From positions 186,001 through 250,000 of the forward strand of contig JAJDVW010000022.1 of the NCBI GenBank assembly GCA_022825925.1: a DNA stretch of 64,000 nt, in the 5' to 3' direction. Every line of letters begins with the position of its first letter. Position 1 is the first letter of the stretch. This document shows positions 22,781 through 33,453 of the stretch, in pieces. Origin of the DNA: Pseudomonadales bacterium (lineage in GTDB: Bacteria > Pseudomonadota > Gammaproteobacteria > Pseudomonadales > Azotimanducaceae). The notes under the pieces were generated by a model. It was not told the origin of the DNA. It ran no database searches and saw only the letters and a program-made list of their open reading frames with translations. The position numbers and the translations under genes were made by a program.

Positions 22781-22978
22781 TCAGCCCGTGCCGGCAAACA
22801 GCGTCGCGATGACGGTCGCGAGAGCCGCAACGGTCACCGCGAGGTGAACGCCGCTGACCCAGAAGAGGGCGGTGATGGAGGTTCGGATTCCGTCGACGTC
22901 GGACTTGGTGGCCAACTCGTCGTTGGCGACGTGGGGATCGCGGGCCAACTGCGACGTGTAGAGGGTCGCCGAAACCAT
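22781..22978 (-). CDS. Small single-pass membrane protein
   Basis: A 65-residue open frame (start ATG 22978; an ATG at 22987 is an alternative). The first half is polar with a DELATKSDVDGIRTSI pattern, similar to the coiled-coil 'TK-x-D-L/V' stalk seen in small DUF1640-like proteins, and the second half is one strongly hydrophobic helix (SGVHLAVTVAALATVIATLF) ending at the C-terminus. It is upstream of and in the same orientation as the TPR protein. No function can be given; it may be a real small tail-anchored protein. Confidence 0.45.
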   Translation of the reverse strand: MVSATLYTSQLARDPHVANDELATKSDVDGIRTSITALFWVSGVHLAVTVAALATVIATLFAGTG

Positions 22979-22987
22979 GCCGCACAT

Positions 22988-23338
22988 CGTAGGACAGCCG
23001 GGACGCCATGGGCAAGCGCTGCGCCGCACTCGTTGCCGCGCCGTACGCGAGATACTCGGTGGGGCCGAATCGGCGGCCCGCGGGATCGGCGACTCTCTCA
23101 TCGAGTCTCGGCGGCGAGGGCTACGATCCGGGGGAGCCGGCCGGATCGAGGCTGCAGTCCAGTACGAGGCCAACATGGAGGGACACCCGGCGTGAGACCG
23201 GGGCAGAGTGCTCGACTCGAGGTGCTGTCCGCGCTCAGGTTGGGGCAGGGTAAGGGCTGTAGGCGGTCGGGCGTGGATCGCTCCACGGATCCGGCCGCCG
23301 ACCGGGGTTGCCGCTTGCCCACAGCGGTGGCCCTGTCG
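22988..23338. other. Gene-poor interval
   Basis: About 350 bases with no convincing gene. A short rightward open frame (about 23033-23195) reads as an amphipathic helix-rich peptide ending in GRIEAAVQYEANMEGHPA, but it has lower third-position GC than genes around it and no ribosome-binding site. It could be the wreck of a small gene. No promoter or hairpin of note was found. Confidence 0.35.
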
Positions 23339-24622
23339 TTAGGGCAGCCCGCCGGAGGTCTTGCACGGCCGGGACGCCCGGTCGATGGGCAGTTCGACCA
23401 GGTGGGCTGCGAGCGACGGGATCGGCACCTGCATCCAGCCGCCGCCCGGCACCGCGGCGACGACGCCGCGGCGCCGGGCATCGCGCAGCCATGCGTCGGG
23501 GTCGCAGTCGCCGTGGCCGGCCGCGGCCAGGATGTCGTCGATGTCGCCCTCGTCGAACGTCTCCAGTCCCTCTAGGACGCGCGCGCCGAGCTCGCGGTAG
23601 GGGCGTCGGGCGCGCGGTCCCAGCCCCCCAAGCCGACGTTCGTAGTACTCCCGCTTGGCGGCCTCCCCCGCGGCGACGGCCGCGCCGAGGTCGGCGCGGT
23701 CGCAGTGCATGCCATGGGCGAGCATCTCGCGCATCGCCGCCACCTCCATGCGGTTGAGGTGCTGCGGCCAGCCCTGCGCCGCCCCGGCGAGCGTGTCGAG
23801 CCAGCGTTCGCGGTCGCGCCCATGCACGCCATAGGCGTCGAACGCCAGCTCCAGCGGCGCGCGGGCGTCGCCGCCCGACAACGCCCCCATCTCGACGACG
23901 CGCCCCGCCGGCGGGCGCGAGACGCCGCCCTCCCTGGCCAGTGCGTCGGCGGCGTGCCCAAGCCCGAAGAACACGGGCAGTATGTCGATGCCGGTCTGGC
24001 CGCGCGATAGCACCGACAGCGCCGGCTTGGCCTCCGGCTCGACATTCTGCGCCTCGTCGACACACAGCACCACGCGCACGTCCCGGAAGGCGTCGGCGAT
24101 CAGGCCGAACGCCCCCTCGGGCAGCAGCGCGGGCGTCGGCGCCGCGCCCGCGCGTGCGCCGCCGATGCCGATGCCGCGGGCCACCAGCTCGGCCCAGACC
24201 GCCTGCAGCTTGACGCCGGCCTCCTTGAGCCGGGGATGCCTGCCCATCGCGGCCAGGCGCTGGTGCTCCTCGCGCAGGCCGTCCGCCAGCTTCCGGCATA
24301 GGGTGCCGGGGTCGATGAGCGTGCGGATGTCCAGCGACAGGGCCAGCCACTGCTCGTCCGGTTTGGAATGCCGCCGCACCGCCTCCAGGCACTCCTGCAT
24401 CAGGGCGCTCTTGCCGGCGCCGGGGGCACCTTGGAAGATGATCGTCTCGCCCCCCACCCGGCCACCGCGCAGCAGCCGCGCCCCGTCCGCGAACGTCGCG
24501 TATTCGTCGGCGCGGCCGACGAAGAAGGGCTCGCGGGCGTTGTCGGCGCGGTCGGAGAACCTGACCCAGTCCTCGACCGGCGGGGCGGGGGCGCGGGGCG
24601 GGCGGTCGAACGGCTCTGGCAT
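23339..24622 (-). CDS. AAA family ATPase, accessory
   Basis: A 427-residue ATPase (start ATG 24622). FVGRADEYATFADGARLLRGG precedes Walker A GAPGAGKSALM, and Walker B is VRVVLCVDEAQN, so it is an Orc/TniB/ExeA-like AAA_16-22 type NTPase. The C-terminal third (about 300-427) is helical, with charged segments and a final winged-helix-like PDAWLRDARRRGVVAAVPGGGWMQVPIPSLAAHLVEL. No partner gene is recognised; it stands alone between a gene-poor stretch and a tRNA gene, which hints at a mobile origin. Biological role unknown. A second, in-frame upstream start at 24691 would add a peptide that repeats MPEP and is less likely. Confidence 0.75.
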   Translation of the reverse strand: MPEPFDRPPRAPAPPVEDWVRFSDRADNAREPFFVGRADEYATFADGARLLRGGRVGGETIIFQGAPGAGKSALMQECLEAVRRHSKPDEQWLALSLDIRTLIDPGTLCRKLADGLREEHQRLAAMGRHPRLKEAGVKLQAVWAELVARGIGIGGARAGAAPTPALLPEGAFGLIADAFRDVRVVLCVDEAQNVEPEAKPALSVLSRGQTGIDILPVFFGLGHAADALAREGGVSRPPAGRVVEMGALSGGDARAPLELAFDAYGVHGRDRERWLDTLAGAAQGWPQHLNRMEVAAMREMLAHGMHCDRADLGAAVAAGEAAKREYYERRLGGLGPRARRPYRELGARVLEGLETFDEGDIDDILAAAGHGDCDPDAWLRDARRRGVVAAVPGGGWMQVPIPSLAAHLVELPIDRASRPCKTSGGLP

Positions 24623-24898
24623 GGCGGTGTCCGTGGGGCTGGCGCAGTATGCCACGGGTGACCGCTGCGCGGCGTCAAGCGGCTCCGGCATGCGGCTCCG
24701 GCAGTTCGCGCCACTGGATCTCCGCGTGGTCGGCGTCGCCGACCACCCGCACCGCCAGCATGGAGGTCTTGGGGGGTGTCTACGGCCACCACGCCCCGGC
24801 GGATCGCCGGGACGCCGGCGGGGACTATGGCGGGGCGGTGAGACGTGGTTTCGGGAACATGTGATGGGAACGGGCCGCGGGGTGCGAGGGCGATGTTG
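24623..24898. other. Interval between AAA ATPase and tRNA-Pro
   Basis: About 276 bases. On the minus strand a 28-codon frame (24761-24675) reads VRVVGDADHAEIQWRELPEP, which looks like the end of a real protein but is very short. It may be a small gene or a fragment connected with the ATPase. The 3' end of the tRNA-Pro faces this interval. Confidence 0.3.
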
Positions 24899-24975
24899 TG
24901 GTCGGAGTGCGCGGATTCGAACCGCGGGCCCCTGCCTCCCGAAGGCAGTGCTCTACCAGGCTGAGCTACACTCCG
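24899..24975 (-). tRNA. proK: tRNA-Pro (anticodon CGG)
   Basis: A 77-base gene on the minus strand. The acceptor arms CGGAGTG and CACTCCG pair fully, the D-loop has AGCTCAGCCTGGTAGAGC, the anticodon loop is TTCGGGA with anticodon CGG on a CTGCC/GGCAG stem, and the T-arm is CGCGG TTCGAAT CCGCG. The 3' CCA is encoded. It reads CCG, a common proline codon in this GC-rich genome. A promoter lies upstream at 25038-25067. Confidence 0.96.
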
Positions 24976-25037
24976 AAGGCCGCGTGCGGGTGCCTGGCTG
25001 CCGCGTCGCGGGAACGCGCCGGGTGGCGCGGGCGCGT

Positions 25038-25067
25038 ATTGTAAAGGCGTGGCCTGTCACGCGACAA
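25038..25067 (-). promoter_or_regulatory. Promoter of tRNA-Pro
   Basis: On the minus strand TTGTCG (25067-25062) and TACAAT (25043-25038) are separated by 18 bases, about 60 bases before the mature tRNA 5' end. This gives a short 5' leader to be removed by RNase P. Confidence 0.6.
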
Positions 25068-25113
25068 CGCTTCGCGCGGCGAATGCCCGGCGAAAGCGTC
25101 CGGGCGGAGAAGA

Positions 25114-26121
25114 TCAGTGCATGCGCGCGACGGCGAATCCCGCCAGGGCCTCCAGCGCTTCGCGGTAGATGTTCCAGGGCAGGACGGCGAGCGTGTCCAC
25201 CGCGAGGCCCGCGAACGCCTGGGCCCGCTGCCGCGTGTAGTCGAGTGCGCCGGAGCGGCGCACGGCCTGGAGGACGGGCCCGAGCTCGCGTGCGTTACGG
25301 GAGGTGAGGGCGCGGCGCACCGTGGTCGCGTCGTCCTCGACGCCGTGCTTCATGGCGTGGATGAGCGGCAGCGTGGCCTTGCCCTCGGCCAGGTCGTCGC
25401 CGACGTTCTTGCCCATTACCGCGCTGTCCCCCTCGTAGTCGAGCCAGTCGTCGACCAACTGGTAGCCCAGGCCGAAGTACAGCCCGTAGTCGCGCATCGC
25501 CTCGGCGACGGACGGAGTCTCCGTCGCCAGCACGCCGGCGGTGTGCGCGGAGGCCTGGAAGAGCAGGGCGGTCTTGCACCGCACGACCTCCATGTACGCT
25601 TCCTCGGTCAGGTCGGCGTTGCCCACGTTGTCGAGTTGCAGCACCTCGCCCTCGGCGATGATGTTGGTGGCGTCGGCGAGGATGGTCAGGATGTCCATCC
25701 GGTCGAGGTCCACCATGAGCTGGAAGGCGCGCGAGTAGAGGAAGTCGCCCACGAGCACGCTCGGCGCATTGTCCCAGTGGGCGTTGGCGGTCGGGACGCC
25801 GCGCCGCAGTTGCGACCCGTCGACCACGTCGTCGTGGAGCAGCGTCGCGGTGTGCAGGAACTCGATGATGGCGGCCAGGCGGACATGGTCGGTGCCGCCG
25901 TAGCCGCAGCAGCGCGCCACCAGCAACACGATCAGCGGACGCAGTCGCTTGCCCCCGCTCTGCAGGATGTACTCGCCGATCTCTTCGACGAGGCTCACCT
26001 CGGAGGTCAGGTGGTGCGGAATCAGCGCGTTGACCTGTTGGAAATCGCTGGCCACCAGGCGGTAGATGGCCGACAGGTCGGTCGCGTCGAGGCGGGGCGC
26101 GCGCGCCGCGTTCGAGGGCAT
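25114..26121 (-). CDS. ispB: Octaprenyl-diphosphate synthase (polyprenyl synthetase)
   Basis: A 335-residue trans-isoprenyl diphosphate synthase that builds the ubiquinone side chain by adding isopentenyl units to farnesyl diphosphate. Two aspartate-rich motifs are intact: LLHDDVVDGSQLRRG (first) and YQLVDDWLDYEGD (second), and GGKRLRPLIVLL is the family substrate-binding segment. Length and its divergent placement next to rplU-rpmA are exactly as in E. coli and relatives, supporting ispB rather than a geranylgeranyl synthase. Confidence 0.94.
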   Translation of the reverse strand: MPSNAARAPRLDATDLSAIYRLVASDFQQVNALIPHHLTSEVSLVEEIGEYILQSGGKRLRPLIVLLVARCCGYGGTDHVRLAAIIEFLHTATLLHDDVVDGSQLRRGVPTANAHWDNAPSVLVGDFLYSRAFQLMVDLDRMDILTILADATNIIAEGEVLQLDNVGNADLTEEAYMEVVRCKTALLFQASAHTAGVLATETPSVAEAMRDYGLYFGLGYQLVDDWLDYEGDSAVMGKNVGDDLAEGKATLPLIHAMKHGVEDDATTVRRALTSRNARELGPVLQAVRRSGALDYTRQRAQAFAGLAVDTLAVLPWNIYREALEALAGFAVARMH

Positions 26122-26175
26122 CTGCGAAGCTCCAGGGTCCAGGCTTCAGCGCCGCTCCCCCGCGTTGTGACCGCG

Positions 26176-26204
26176 TTGTAAAGAGCGGCAAGGGTCCGTA
26201 GAAT
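26176..26204 (+). promoter_or_regulatory. Sigma-70 promoter of rplU-rpmA
   Basis: TTGTAA (26176-26181) and TAGAAT (26199-26204) with a 17-base spacer. The transcript would carry a leader of about 70 bases before rplU. Confidence 0.7.
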
Positions 26205-26228
26205 TGCGCCGCTTTTTGGCCGCTGCGG

Positions 26229-26247
26229 ACCGTCGTGGCGCGACGGT
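26229..26247 (+). promoter_or_regulatory. Hairpin in the rplU leader
   Basis: ACCGTCG (26229-26235) and CGACGGT (26241-26247) form a perfect 7-bp stem with a 5-base loop in the transcribed leader of the ribosomal operon. It may take part in feedback control by a ribosomal protein; this is inference from position only. Confidence 0.4.
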
Positions 26248-26283
26248 TGGCTATTGTAATACAGGCGGGTCGGGAGTAGCGGA

Positions 26284-26595
26284 ATGTTTGCGGTGTTCGA
26301 GAGCGGCGGCAAGCAGCACCGCGTGTGCGAAGGCGAGGTCGTCCGCCTCGAGCGGCTCGGCAGCGGCGTCGGCGAGCGCGTGGAGTTCGACCGCGTGCTC
26401 ATGGTGGCGCGCGACGACGACGTCTCCGTGGGAACGCCCTACGTCGACGGCGTCAGCGTCACCGGCGAAGTCATCGCCCAGGGCCGCGGGCGCAAGATCC
26501 GCGTCATCAAGTTCAAGCGCCGCAAGAACTACCTGCGCCGCGCCGGACACCGGCAGCACTACACGGACGTCCGGATCACCGGCATCAGCGACTGA
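26284..26595 (+). CDS. rplU: 50S ribosomal protein L21
   Basis: A 103-residue L21 that binds 23S rRNA in the large subunit. [14 protein letters not shown] at the N-terminus and [17 protein letters not shown] in the basic C-terminal half are diagnostic. First gene of rplU-rpmA, with a good promoter and a leader hairpin upstream; divergent from ispB. Confidence 0.97.
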   Translation: MFAVFESGGKQHRVCEGEVVRLERLGSGVGERVEFDRVLMVARDDDVSVGTPYVDGVSVTGEVIAQGRGRKIRVIKFKRRKNYLRRAGHRQHYTDVRITGISD

Positions 26596-26596
26596 C

Positions 26597-26629
26597 CGGC
26601 GGCAGGGCGGCGGCAGGGCGGCGGCAGAC
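26597..26629 (+). repeat. 11-bp tandem repeat between rplU and rpmA
   Basis: Three copies of CGGCGGCAGGG (the third ending in AC) directly after rplU, in a 103-base gap. Could add RNA structure between the two ribosomal genes or be slippage. Confidence 0.6.
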
Positions 26630-26698
26630 AGACGGCAGAGAGAAAACAGCAGAGAACAGGGCGTACGGCGACGCTGCAACCTATCGGGAACGTTCATC

Positions 26699-26965
26699 AT
26701 GGCGCACAAGAAAGCGGGCGGAAGCACACGCAACGGTCGGGACTCGCAGTCCAAGCGACTCGGCATCAAGAAGTACGGTGGTCAGGCCGTCGCGGCGGGC
26801 AACATCATCGTCCGCCAGCGGGGCACGCGGTTCCACGCCGGCGACAACGTGGGTTGCGGTCGCGACCACACCCTGTTCGCAACCGCCGACGGCACGGTGA
26901 GCTTCGCGGTTCGCGGTCCGCTGCAGCGCAAGTACGTGGACGTCGCGCCGACCGGCTCGCCCTGA
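26699..26965 (+). CDS. rpmA: 50S ribosomal protein L27
   Basis: An 88-residue L27, whose N-terminal tail reaches the peptidyl transferase centre. [22 protein letters not shown] is the classical start. There is no Firmicutes-type cleaved N-terminal extension. Co-transcribed with rplU. Confidence 0.97.
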   Translation: MAHKKAGGSTRNGRDSQSKRLGIKKYGGQAVAAGNIIVRQRGTRFHAGDNVGCGRDHTLFATADGTVSFAVRGPLQRKYVDVAPTGSP

Positions 26966-27016
26966 CTCGCCCGGAATCGAAGCGGAACCCGCGCACCACG
27001 GACCGCCGCGGCCCGG

Positions 27017-27046
27017 CGACCGGGCGCGACCGGGTGCAACCGGGTG
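27017..27046 (+). repeat. 10-bp tandem repeat after rpmA
   Basis: CGACCGGGCG, CGACCGGGTG and CAACCGGGTG in a row within the 157-base gap between rpmA and obgE. A nearby CAACCCG can pair loosely with them, so the region may fold and act as a weak terminator or processing site. Confidence 0.45.
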
Positions 27047-27047
27047 A

Positions 27048-29392
<2,345 letters not shown>

Positions 29393-29397
29393 GGCCG

Positions 29398-29715
29398 TCA
29401 GGCGGAAGCGGCGTCTCCGGCGCCCGCCGGCTCCCCGGCGTCGTTTCCGGAGAGGCCCAGGGCCCGGATCTGCGCGTTGAGACGCGACTTGTGGCGGGCG
29501 GCCTTGTTCCGGTGGAGGATGCCCCGCCGGACCATCCGGTCGAGCACGGGCACGGCCGCGGTGAACGCCGCCTGGGCGGCGTCGTGGTCGCCGCTCTCGA
29601 CCGCCGCGCCGACCCTCTTCAGGTAGGTGCGGTACATGGAGCGCTGACTCGCGTTGCTGACCCGGCGCTTCTGCGCCTGCCGGGCGCGCTTCCTGGCTTG
29701 CGGACTGTTGGCCAA
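29398..29715 (-). CDS. rpsT: 30S ribosomal protein S20
   Basis: A 105-residue S20 that binds 16S rRNA early in assembly. The family start (M)[17 protein letters not shown] occurs at a TTG codon at 29715, preceded by GGGAGA; E. coli rpsT also uses UUG. The core ends with [17 protein letters not shown], then a non-conserved alanine-rich tail of about 20 residues. Convergent with proB, divergent from murJ. Confidence 0.95.
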   Translation of the reverse strand: MANSPQARKRARQAQKRRVSNASQRSMYRTYLKRVGAAVESGDHDAAQAAFTAAVPVLDRMVRRGILHRNKAARHKSRLNAQIRALGLSGNDAGEPAGAGDAASA

Positions 29716-29729
29716 GCGGACTCTCCCTA

Positions 29730-29765
29730 TTCTCGGAGTTCTCGGAGTTCTCGGAGTTCTCCGAG
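29730..29765. repeat. Four 9-bp tandem repeats between rpsT and murJ
   Basis: TTCTCGGAG three times, then TTCTCCGAG, 15 bases before the rpsT start codon on the minus strand, so inside the rpsT leader. CTCGGAG and CTCCGAG are near-complementary, so the leader RNA could fold in several registers. The copy number may vary between strains. Confidence 0.8.
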
Positions 29766-29831
29766 ACACTCTCCGAGGGTCCCGGAGCGGGGCGGGTGGC
29801 GGAAAGCGGCGCACTATGCCCGCGGGGTCCC

Positions 29832-31394
29832 ATGAAGTCAACCGAGCCCGGGGTGGGCGACGCGGCGGACCTGCACACCCAGGGATCGGTGGTGGCCTCG
29901 ATGACGGCGCTGTCGCGGGTCTCGGGCTTCGCGCGAGACATCGTGCTCTCGCATTTCTTCGGCGCCGCGGGCATCGCGGACGCCTTCTTCGTGGCGTTCC
30001 GGGTGCCGAACTTCTTCCGCCGGCTGTTCGCGGAGGGGGCCTTCGCCCAGGCCTTCGTCCCGGTGCTGGCGGAGTACCGCGGGGCCGAACGGGCGGCGCT
30101 GGACCGGTTCACGCGCGCGGTCTCCGGCAACCTCCTGGTGGTGCTGACGCTGGTCAGCATCGCGGGCGTGCTCGGTGCGGCGGGCCTCGCGGTGCTCTTC
30201 GCGCCCGGGTTCGTGGGCGACGACGAGCGCTTGCCCGTCGCCACCGCGATGCTGCGGATCACCTTTCCCTACCTGGCCTTCATTTCGCTCACCGCATACG
30301 CGGGCGCGTTGCTCAACAGCTTCCATCGATACGCCGTCCCGGCGTTCACCCCCGTGCTCCTGAATGCCGTGCTGATCGCCGCGGCCCTCGTGGCCGCGCC
30401 GGCGTTCGACGAGCCGGTCATGGCGCTGGCCTGGGGCGTCCTCGCGGCGGGGGCGGTGCAACTGCTCTTCCAGTTTCCGTCCCTCGCGCGGCTCCACCTG
30501 CTCCAGCCGCCGCGGGTCGACTGGGCCGATCCGGGCGTCCGCAAGGTCCGTCGGCTGTTCCTGCCGGCGGCCTTCGCGGCCTCGGTCAACCAGATCAACG
30601 GGCTGATCGGCGGGATCCTCGCGTCGCTGCTGGCGACGGGGAGCATCTCCTGGCTGTACTACGCGGACCGGTTGATGGAACTCCCGATCGGGTTGGTCGC
30701 GGTGGCCCTCGGCACCGTGTTGCTGCCGAACCTGTCGCGGCTCCACGCGGACGATGACGCTTCCGGCTTCGCCGCCACGCTGGACTGGGGTCTGCGCATG
30801 GGACTCTTGCTCGGCATCCCCGCGGCCACGGCGCTGTTCGTACTGGCGGTGCCGCTCGTGGCGACGATCTTCCAGCACGGCGCGTTCTCCCCCCGGGACA
30901 CGGCGATGGCGGCGGCCGCCCTGCAGGCGTTCGCGGTCGGGCTGCCGGCCCTGGTGCTCGTCAAGATCGCCGCCCCGGGGTTCTTCGCGCGCCAGGACAC
31001 GCGGACGCCGTTCCACTATGCCGCGGCGTCGGTGGCGGTGAACGTGGCCACGGGCCTCGCGCTGTTCTGGTGGCTGCACCACGTGGGGCTCGCGCTCGCG
31101 ACGAGCGTGGCGGCGGTCGTCAACGCGGCGCTCCTGTTGCGGGGCCTCGTGCGCGGGGGCGACTACGCGCCGACGCGTGCGTTGTGGCGCACCCTGGGGG
31201 CGGCCGTGGCGGCAAGTGCGGTCATGGCCGCGTTGATGATCTGGGCCGTCCCGGACGGCGAGCACTGGGTGGCGGCGGACCTGGTCGCCCGGATCCGCAT
31301 GCTCGCCGCGGCCGTGGCCGGGGGCGGGCTCGCGTACCTGGGCGCGGCCGTGGCGCTCGGCGTCCGGCCGCGTCAGTTGCGGCACCGCGTGTAG
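29832..31394 (+). CDS. murJ: Lipid II flippase MurJ
   Basis: A 520-residue polytopic membrane protein (about 14 helices) that moves lipid II across the inner membrane for peptidoglycan synthesis. Family marks include SRVSGFARD, a [29 protein letters not shown] run, and FARQDTRTP. The ATG at 29832 is preferred; an in-frame ATG at 29796 would add 12 residues. Its TAG stop is part of the TAGAAT before ribF. The order rpsT / murJ-ribF is conserved in gammaproteobacteria. Confidence 0.95.
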   Translation: MKSTEPGVGDAADLHTQGSVVASMTALSRVSGFARDIVLSHFFGAAGIADAFFVAFRVPNFFRRLFAEGAFAQAFVPVLAEYRGAERAALDRFTRAVSGNLLVVLTLVSIAGVLGAAGLAVLFAPGFVGDDERLPVATAMLRITFPYLAFISLTAYAGALLNSFHRYAVPAFTPVLLNAVLIAAALVAAPAFDEPVMALAWGVLAAGAVQLLFQFPSLARLHLLQPPRVDWADPGVRKVRRLFLPAAFAASVNQINGLIGGILASLLATGSISWLYYADRLMELPIGLVAVALGTVLLPNLSRLHADDDASGFAATLDWGLRMGLLLGIPAATALFVLAVPLVATIFQHGAFSPRDTAMAAAALQAFAVGLPALVLVKIAAPGFFARQDTRTPFHYAAASVAVNVATGLALFWWLHHVGLALATSVAAVVNAALLLRGLVRGGDYAPTRALWRTLGAAVAASAVMAALMIWAVPDGEHWVAADLVARIRMLAAAVAGGGLAYLGAAVALGVRPRQLRHRV

Positions 31395-31397
31395 AAT
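31392..31397 (+). promoter_or_regulatory. -10 box directly upstream of ribF (leaderless candidate)
   Basis: TAGAAT overlaps the murJ stop and lies 6 bases before the ribF ATG. Same geometry as at purL. No obvious -35. Confidence 0.45.
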
Positions 31398-31403
31398 CGC
31401 GCG

Positions 31404-32333
31404 ATGGAGGTCATTCGCGGCATGCACGGCATCCGGCCGCGACACAGCGGGAACGTCGTCACCATCGGCAACTTCGACGGCGTTCACCATGGCCACCGGA
31501 TGCTCCTCGCGCACGTCCGGGCCAAGAGCGCCGAGCTCGGCTGTCCCAGCCTCCTGATGACCTTCGAGCCACAGCCGCGGGAGTTCTTTCGCGGCGAGAC
31601 CGTCCCGGCGCGGCTGACGCGGTTCCGGGAGAAGATCAGCCTCCTCGGGGACACCGGGATCGACCGCGTCCTCTGCGTGCCGTTCAACGAACGCACGGCG
31701 AGGACCCCCGCCTCCTGGGTGGTGAAGGAGCTGCTGGCGGAGCTGCTCGGCTCGCGGTACGTGGTGGTGGGTGACGACTTCCGCTTCGGTCGCGGCCAGG
31801 AAGGCGACTACGCCATGCTGAAGGCCGCGGGAGACACCTACGGCTACGGCGTCAGCCACATGGGCACGCTCACGTTCGAGCATGGCCGCGTGAGCAGCTC
31901 GCGTATCCGCGATGCGCTCGCGGAGGGCGACTTTCCGCTCGCGGAGAAGCTGCTCGGGCGCCGCTACTTCATCATGGGGCGGGTCGTCTACGGGCGGCAG
32001 CTTGGCCGGCTGCTCGGCGTGCCGACGGCGAACATCCGCCTGCAGCGCTACCGGGCGGCCCTGAACGGGGTGTTCGCCGTCACGGTGACCGGGCTGGGGG
32101 ACGAGCGGCGCGGCGTCGCCAACATTGGCGTGCGGCCGACCGTCGACGGCAAGGAACCGCTCCTCGAGGTGCACGTCTTCGACTTCGACGAGGACATCTA
32201 CGGGGCGCTCCTCACGGTGACCGTACACCGGAAGATCCGGGACGAGGTGAAGTTCGAGTCGCTCGACGCGCTGAAGGAGCAGATCGGCCGGGACATCGGG
32301 GCGACGCGGCGCTGGTTCGAAGCGGATGGCTGA
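31404..32333 (+). CDS. ribF: Bifunctional riboflavin kinase / FAD synthetase
   Basis: A 309-residue enzyme making FMN and then FAD from riboflavin. The N-terminal FAD synthetase domain has the nucleotidyltransferase motif GNFDGVHHGH and SSSRIRDAL; the C-terminal flavokinase domain starts near residue 190 (GRVVYGRQLGRLLGVPTANI) and has VANIGVRPTV. The last 8 bases overlap the lspA start. In E. coli ileS lies between ribF and lspA; it is absent here. Confidence 0.96.
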   Translation: MEVIRGMHGIRPRHSGNVVTIGNFDGVHHGHRMLLAHVRAKSAELGCPSLLMTFEPQPREFFRGETVPARLTRFREKISLLGDTGIDRVLCVPFNERTARTPASWVVKELLAELLGSRYVVVGDDFRFGRGQEGDYAMLKAAGDTYGYGVSHMGTLTFEHGRVSSSRIRDALAEGDFPLAEKLLGRRYFIMGRVVYGRQLGRLLGVPTANIRLQRYRAALNGVFAVTVTGLGDERRGVANIGVRPTVDGKEPLLEVHVFDFDEDIYGALLTVTVHRKIRDEVKFESLDALKEQIGRDIGATRRWFEADG

Positions 32334-32853
32334 AAACAGCGGCCCGGACGGCTCCCGGCGGCCCTGGCTCGCTCCGGCGGGCTGGTACGGTCTCGCCGTG
32401 CTCCTGCTCGGCCTCGACCAGTGGAGCAAGGGGCTGGCCAGCGGGCATCTCGCCTACGGGGACGAGGTGCGGGTGCTGCCGTTCCTCTCCTGGAAGCTGC
32501 TGCACAACACCGGCGCGGCGTTCAGCGCGTTCGCCGGCGACGGCGGCTGGCAGCGCTGGGTGTTCTCGGGCGTCGCGGTGGCGGTGGCGGCCTTCATGGT
32601 CAACGAGATCCGGAAACTGCCCGCCGGCACGGCCTGGTACGGCTTCGCCTACGGCTGCATCCTCGCAGGCGCGTTGGGCAACCTGGCGGACCGCGCCACT
32701 CTGGGTTACGTGGTCGACTTCGTCTTCGTGCACTACGACTGGTTCCGCTTTCCCGTGTTCAACGTCGCCGACTCGGCGGTGACGGTGGGCGCGGGGACGT
32801 GGATCGCGCTGCTGGCGCTGGAGGCCCTGCGGGCCCGTTCCGCCGCCCGCTGA
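32326..32853 (+). CDS. lspA: Lipoprotein signal peptidase (SPase II)
   Basis: A 175-residue inner-membrane aspartyl protease that removes signal peptides from diacylated prolipoproteins such as BamD encoded in this window. Four hydrophobic helices are visible. The catalytic aspartates lie in GNLADRAT and FNVADSAVTVG; DQWSKGLA and HNTGAAFSAF are further family blocks. Start overlaps ribF by 8 bases. Confidence 0.95.
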   Translation: MAENSGPDGSRRPWLAPAGWYGLAVLLLGLDQWSKGLASGHLAYGDEVRVLPFLSWKLLHNTGAAFSAFAGDGGWQRWVFSGVAVAVAAFMVNEIRKLPAGTAWYGFAYGCILAGALGNLADRATLGYVVDFVFVHYDWFRFPVFNVADSAVTVGAGTWIALLALEALRARSAAR

Positions 32854-32991
32854 ATCGACGCGCCCCGGCGTCCTCCCGCTCTCGCGGCAACTCGGGACGA
32901 TGACGCACACGAGAAGGCGGCGAACTCCCCTTGGGTGGGACCTCCACCCGCCGTACAGTCGGATCCCCGGAGCGGGAGAGGGGATGTCGGG

Positions 32992-33453
32992 ATGGAGCCG
33001 GCGGGACGGAGCGGATTCTCACTGCTGGAACTGATCGCGGCCCTGGCGATTCTCTCCCTGCTCGCCGGCTTCGCGACGCCGCTCTACACCCAGTACGTGG
33101 ACCGTGGCCACCGGTCGTCGGCCCGGGCCGACCTGCTGCGCTGCGCACAGGGCATGGAGCGGCACGCCAGCTGGACGTTCAGTTATCGAGCGGCGATCGA
33201 CGCCGACGGCGACGGGGTCGGCGACACGGATACGGGCCCGGTGACGCCCAACCTGTGCAGCCCGTCGTCGACCCGACACCACCTCCTTCTCGCGGACGCC
33301 GGTGCGGCGCACTTCCTGCTCCGGGCGGCGCCGTACGCGCCCCACCCGGCGACCGACGGCGCCCTCGGTATCGACGCCGACGGCAACCGCTGGTGGGACC
33401 GCAACGCCGACGGCGATTTCAAGGACGCCGATGAAGACCACTGGGAGGAGTAA
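32992..33453 (+). CDS. pilE: Type IV pilin-like protein PilE
   Basis: A 153-residue minor pilin. The short leader MEPAGRSG ends at the prepilin peptidase site G8/FSLLE, with the conserved Glu5 of the mature protein and a hydrophobic N-terminal helix. The globular part contains two Asp-rich loops, DADGDGVGDTD and DADGNRWWDRNADGDF, like calcium-binding DxDxDG sites. First gene of a pilE-pilV-pilW-pilX operon with overlaps throughout; these proteins prime pilus assembly and support adhesion and twitching. Confidence 0.88.
   Translation: MEPAGRSGFSLLELIAALAILSLLAGFATPLYTQYVDRGHRSSARADLLRCAQGMERHASWTFSYRAAIDADGDGVGDTDTGPVTPNLCSPSSTRHHLLLADAGAAHFLLRAAPYAPHPATDGALGIDADGNRWWDRNADGDFKDADEDHWEE

Noticed and set aside
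22977-23195. A 72-codon rightward frame in the gene-poor interval
   Set aside because: Third-position GC is lower than in real genes here, there is no ribosome-binding site and no recognised domain; mentioned only as a possible relic.
24675-24761. A 28-codon leftward frame before the AAA ATPase
   Set aside because: Reads like protein but is too short to support as a gene without homologues.
24899-24975. Attachment-site duplication of the tRNA-Pro 3' end
   Set aside because: I looked for a second copy of the T-arm/3' end sequence to the left and did not see one by eye; a computed search would be needed to exclude it.
26597-27046. CRISPR-like short repeats near rplU-rpmA
   Set aside because: The units are 10-11 bp direct tandem repeats without spacers; there are no cas genes in the window.
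29838-32429. Long leftward open frame antisense to murJ and ribF
   Set aside because: Low-complexity Arg/His/Gly composition and complete overlap with two certain genes.
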